The position numbers and the translations under genes are program-made. A DNA stretch of 21,566 bases, taken from positions 1-21,566 of the forward strand of contig MSJH02000328.1 of assembly GCA_001931875.2 (NCBI GenBank). The letters are read 5' to 3'. The notes beneath the pieces are model-generated. The model was given only the letters and a program-made list of their open reading frames with translations, was not told where the DNA came from and searched no databases. This document shows positions 18,656 through 21,566 of this stretch, one piece after another; position 1 is the first letter of the stretch; each line of letters opens with the position of its first letter. This DNA comes from Byssochlamys sp. IMV 00236. Taxonomy: Eukaryota; Ascomycota; Eurotiomycetes; Eurotiales; Thermoascaceae.

Positions 18656-19171
18656 TTAGTAGTTGAACACCAGTGCTTCAAGTTGTGACGACTTATCTAG
18701 CTCATCAAGGAGCGCTTGCTGTTGAAGCAAGTCTCGGATGACTCGCTCTGTCTCTTCTTTTACTTGCTGCTCCGCACTCTGGCTCAGAGCTCTTGCTTTA
18801 GTTAAATCCCTAATCAGTTATATGTGAATTCCACGCCTAACTAACTTTCATTTGGAATAGTCACCTTTTTATAAACATTTTTTTTATTGGCGAAGGGTCT
18901 ACCGTAAAGGTAACCCTTTTACCTTTTTTTTTATGCTGTGAAGCTTGTCCATAGAGGCGATGATCACTCTCTGTGAGAGCTTTTGTCTTCTTTCAAGTTT
19001 TTTGTGTTGATCATGTTGTAGGATTGGAGGAAACAAAAGAAAAAAAAAGAATTTAATTTAGCTCTTTTAACGTACCATCGGATTCACACTGTGCTACATC
19101 GGCTTGTTTACCAAAATAGTTAACGGCAGATTTGTTTATATTACATCCTGCTTGTGCTTGATGCTGCACTT
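18656..19171 (-). CDS. Unrecognised small coiled-coil protein (5' end not found)
   Basis: Three exons fit by phase on the minus strand: 19171-19076, 18979-18923 and 18795-18656, with stop TAA at 18658-18656; introns are 96 and 127 nt. Donors are GTACGT and GTAAAA; acceptors are AAAAG and TAAAG. The spliced frame encodes about 96 residues. Exon A contains GCNINKSAVNYFGKQADVAQ, exon B LTESDHRLYGQASQHKKK, and exon C RALSQSAEQQVKEETERV, then LLQQQALLDELDKSSQ and the end EALVFNY. The heptad-like Leu/Glu/Gln content predicts a coiled coil. The first exon must end in phase 1 and was not found; a GTAAGC donor near 19484 follows an ATG but gives the wrong phase. It could be a subunit of a small helical complex, but I cannot name a family. 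The long introns and missing start also allow a decaying gene. Confidence 0.5.
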
Positions 19172-21566
19172 CTATTTTTGCGCCCTTTTAGGCTTATTAT
19201 ATGCTAATATTTAAGGCTATATTGAAGTAAAAAATTTTTTTTTCACTTTATTGAACTATGGTATCTTCAGTTCATTAAGAAGCTTTATGCAATCAGTAAA
19301 AGGAGACGAATTTAAACACAGCTGCACTGTCTATTTTTGTATATAGCCAAACCTATTACACGTGTAAAATATAAAGACTAGGGTATACAATTGCTCACTG
19401 TAGTGATTTCTATATGTCGACTATATGATTTAGTAAATGACATGTAATAAAGAAATGCTTGAACGGAACAATCTAATAGCTTACCTTGCTGGATTGCAAA
19501 ACGTCATTATTCACTATAATCCCTTTAGCTATCAGTATTAGGAAAAAAGAAAAGTATTTTGATTTCAGAGCCGTATCAATTACAAAAAACCTCAGGATAG
19601 ATATCTTACTATTAGTGTTAATTGATACTTTTTTCTAAAGACTCTAAACTTCTCTTGTTTACAACCAACTCATTTATAACTGTAAATGAAACTGCCTGAC
19701 TACCATAAAAATATCAAATTTATGTATAGTGTAACGATTTGTATTTTACTATTACTATTCATATGTTAACCGACCGAACTATTGAACAAAGACCACTTTT
19801 TATAGCACAAAATAGTAAAATATAAAAGGATTCATTAAGATCGTGTTAATTATTTTACTGATAGAGTTGTCCTTATAATTTTCATGTTTACTATGAAATT
19901 ATAGACAATAGTTCCGCTGGTATAAGCTACTTAATTATAAATTTCTTAATTTTACTATCGCGACATTTGAATCAAGAGATCATGTTATACGATGTACTAG
20001 CCCCTACTAGTCTAAATATGCATGATTTATGTTCTTATTCGAAAGTTTTGACGTTTTGGACTCATACTGTGCTCATGTATACGCGTTCCTTAAATAATAA
20101 GGAATATCATTCGATACCTTCTATGAAGCATTTACGCCAAAATGTAACCTTCTATAATAAAAATTTTAATAGAATAATGAACAAAAATAGCAGTGAATAT
20201 GGTCTGAGCTCTTCTGTAATAATGTACACTCTCAAGCCCACTTTATTTGGTACTTTCGTTATTGTTGGCTGATTTACCCTCATCCCCTGTGACGCTAGTC
20301 TGTTGTATTCATATCTAGTGGATCAACTATTAACCACATATGAAACAATGGCTGGCAATCATTCGACTTCAGCTTGTTACTTTGAAACAACTGTGCGGAT
20401 CATTATTTAAGCTAATTACCAGGAACTGGGTTTTAAGATACGCATATCCAATGACTCTGATCCATCATTGTTATTAGGGATCATCGTCTTATCAAAGGCA
20501 CCCGATTCGCCCTAACTCTCTCATTGTCCCAAATTGTCATTGTGGTATTCTGTTAAGATATGAGACGAAAGATTCAATAGGAAAGAATATGGGGAAGTTT
20601 ATTTCTAATAAAATTAGACCAAGATTTTACTACTGCTAAAAAATCTACTGTATTTATACCAAATGACAACCTAAAGTGAGTACAACGTGAGATATTCCTG
20701 CTTATTAAATTATCCTGACGGAGATTTCCATAATTGAACAAGTTTCCCCTTTATGGGCTCTTTTGTCTGCTCATTAGAACTGATTCAAGGGTCCATTTGC
20801 TCAATCCAATTGATTGTGCGAAAGTTATTAATCCTCCTGCGCCTTTCTGTGCGTGAGTATTTCTCCAGTTGTACCAAAGCGCAGTTTAAGTGAAAACCAA
20901 TAAACTGACAAGGAAAATATTCGTGTGCTGTGATTGAAGCTAATGAAAAGAACAGTTGATGTTCGATAACGTATAGAACCAGCCTTTTGTTTATCAAATC
21001 CCTGATTCTACATTTATCTCAAGTAAGGGAAATAGTGACTAAAGTACCTATCATTACTTGTTTGCGGAATCTTACACCCTACGTGTACGTGTACTGAACC
21101 CACTATATATTCATTACTCCATATATAGCATCTAGCTAGGCAATAGCTCGTAACAACACTTTGTATGGTATCAACTGCTCTAGATCTTATCTGAATTAGC
21201 TACTCTCACACAAGACTTGATAGCATTAAGTATTATATCACGCTTTATTGTCTAGTATTATATTGGATGAGCTTCTTTATCGATGTTTATCAAATATGTG
21301 ACAACATATTTGTTCAACAAAGACTATCATCAGTTAACTTATCACAACACGAGTATAGAAAGTAACCTGTAAACGGTGTACCTTCACTAGGTTGTATGAC
21401 AATTTTAAGAATAAACTTTTATTGTCTGTATTTATCAAGTTACTCAAAGTGTTAGATATAAACTTCACTGTAACTGTATTGTATAGTATATCTCTTCAAA
21501 TACGACACAATCAGCAGATAAACACATAGATCAGCACATAATCCAACGTCCATCCCGCCGTGTAGC
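19172..21566. other. AT-rich gene-poor right end with weak coding remnants
   Basis: About 2.4 kb of AT-rich sequence with no confident gene. The frame 19967-20272 (+, non-ATG start) is low-complexity and unrecognised. Short stretches near 20305-20400 and 20420-20513 (+) look codon-like but are broken by stops. The final 500 bp show nothing that I can name. Confidence 0.5.
20785..20997 (-). pseudogene. Possible remnant of a retrotransposon RNase H segment
   Basis: A 70-residue minus-strand frame contains ALVQLEKYSRTERRRRINNF, which loosely resembles the (K)YS-x-TE(R/K)E segment of Ty3-type RNase H domains. The rest has no catalytic residues in place and the frame is broken on both sides. Further along the same strand near 20545, EYHNDNLG vaguely recalls the H2C2 start of an integrase. 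The resemblance is weak and may be chance. Confidence 0.2.

Noticed and set aside
18904..18930. Small palindrome AAAGGTAA/TTACCTTT
   Set aside because: It lies at the donor end of an intron of the small gene. The repeat is short and partly made of splice-site sequence, so no separate function is claimed.
19967..20272. 101-residue + strand frame
   Set aside because: It starts at TTG, has low-complexity AT-driven composition and matches no family I know.

Overview
The window looks like a piece of an early-diverging fungal nuclear genome, most likely Mucoromycota (Mucorales or a close relative). The evidence is AT-rich DNA, many short GT-AG introns (mostly 47-63 nt), very compact housekeeping genes, an animal-like Ragulator subunit (LAMTOR3), a fungal ricin-B-fold protein with an extra helical C-terminal part, and a yeast-type arginyl-tRNA synthetase. 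The assignment is by protein character only. All multi-exon models were built by hand from splice sites and reading-frame phase.

Layout. (1) 1-1961: a 215-bp perfect inverted repeat encloses about 1.5 kb that carries a degraded gene resembling a mucoralean PD-(D/E)XK-like family on the + strand (frame open 643-1581, with an in-frame TAG at 772) and a minus-strand gene end that runs into the left arm. (2) 1962-3747: no gene recognised, with a 36-T homopolymer. (3) 3748-6703: three minus-strand genes in a row: a ricin-B-like protein, LAMTOR3, and the CK2 beta regulatory subunit. (4) 6704-8635: gene-free, holding one copy of a diverged direct repeat interrupted by a ~416-bp insertion with a 9-bp target duplication. 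(5) 8636-17135: a dense core of a USP36-type ubiquitin protease (+), VPS37 of ESCRT-I (-), a calmodulin-dependent-type protein kinase (+), COQ3 methyltransferase (-) and arginyl-tRNA synthetase (+). VPS37/kinase and COQ3/ArgRS are divergent pairs; USP/VPS37 and kinase/COQ3 are convergent. (6) 17136-21566: AT-rich and gene-poor, with one unrecognised small coiled-coil gene (18656-19171, minus) and weak remnants of coding sequence.

The genes do not form one pathway. LAMTOR3 (TORC1 at the vacuole/lysosome) and VPS37 (endosomal sorting) share the endolysosomal compartment. CK2 beta and the CaM kinase are signalling proteins. COQ3 is mitochondrial ubiquinone synthesis and ArgRS is translation. The most unusual parts are the inverted-repeat unit at the left edge, the insertion inferred from the duplicated flanks of the USP gene, and the unrecognised small gene. 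No tRNA, rRNA or CRISPR was seen.
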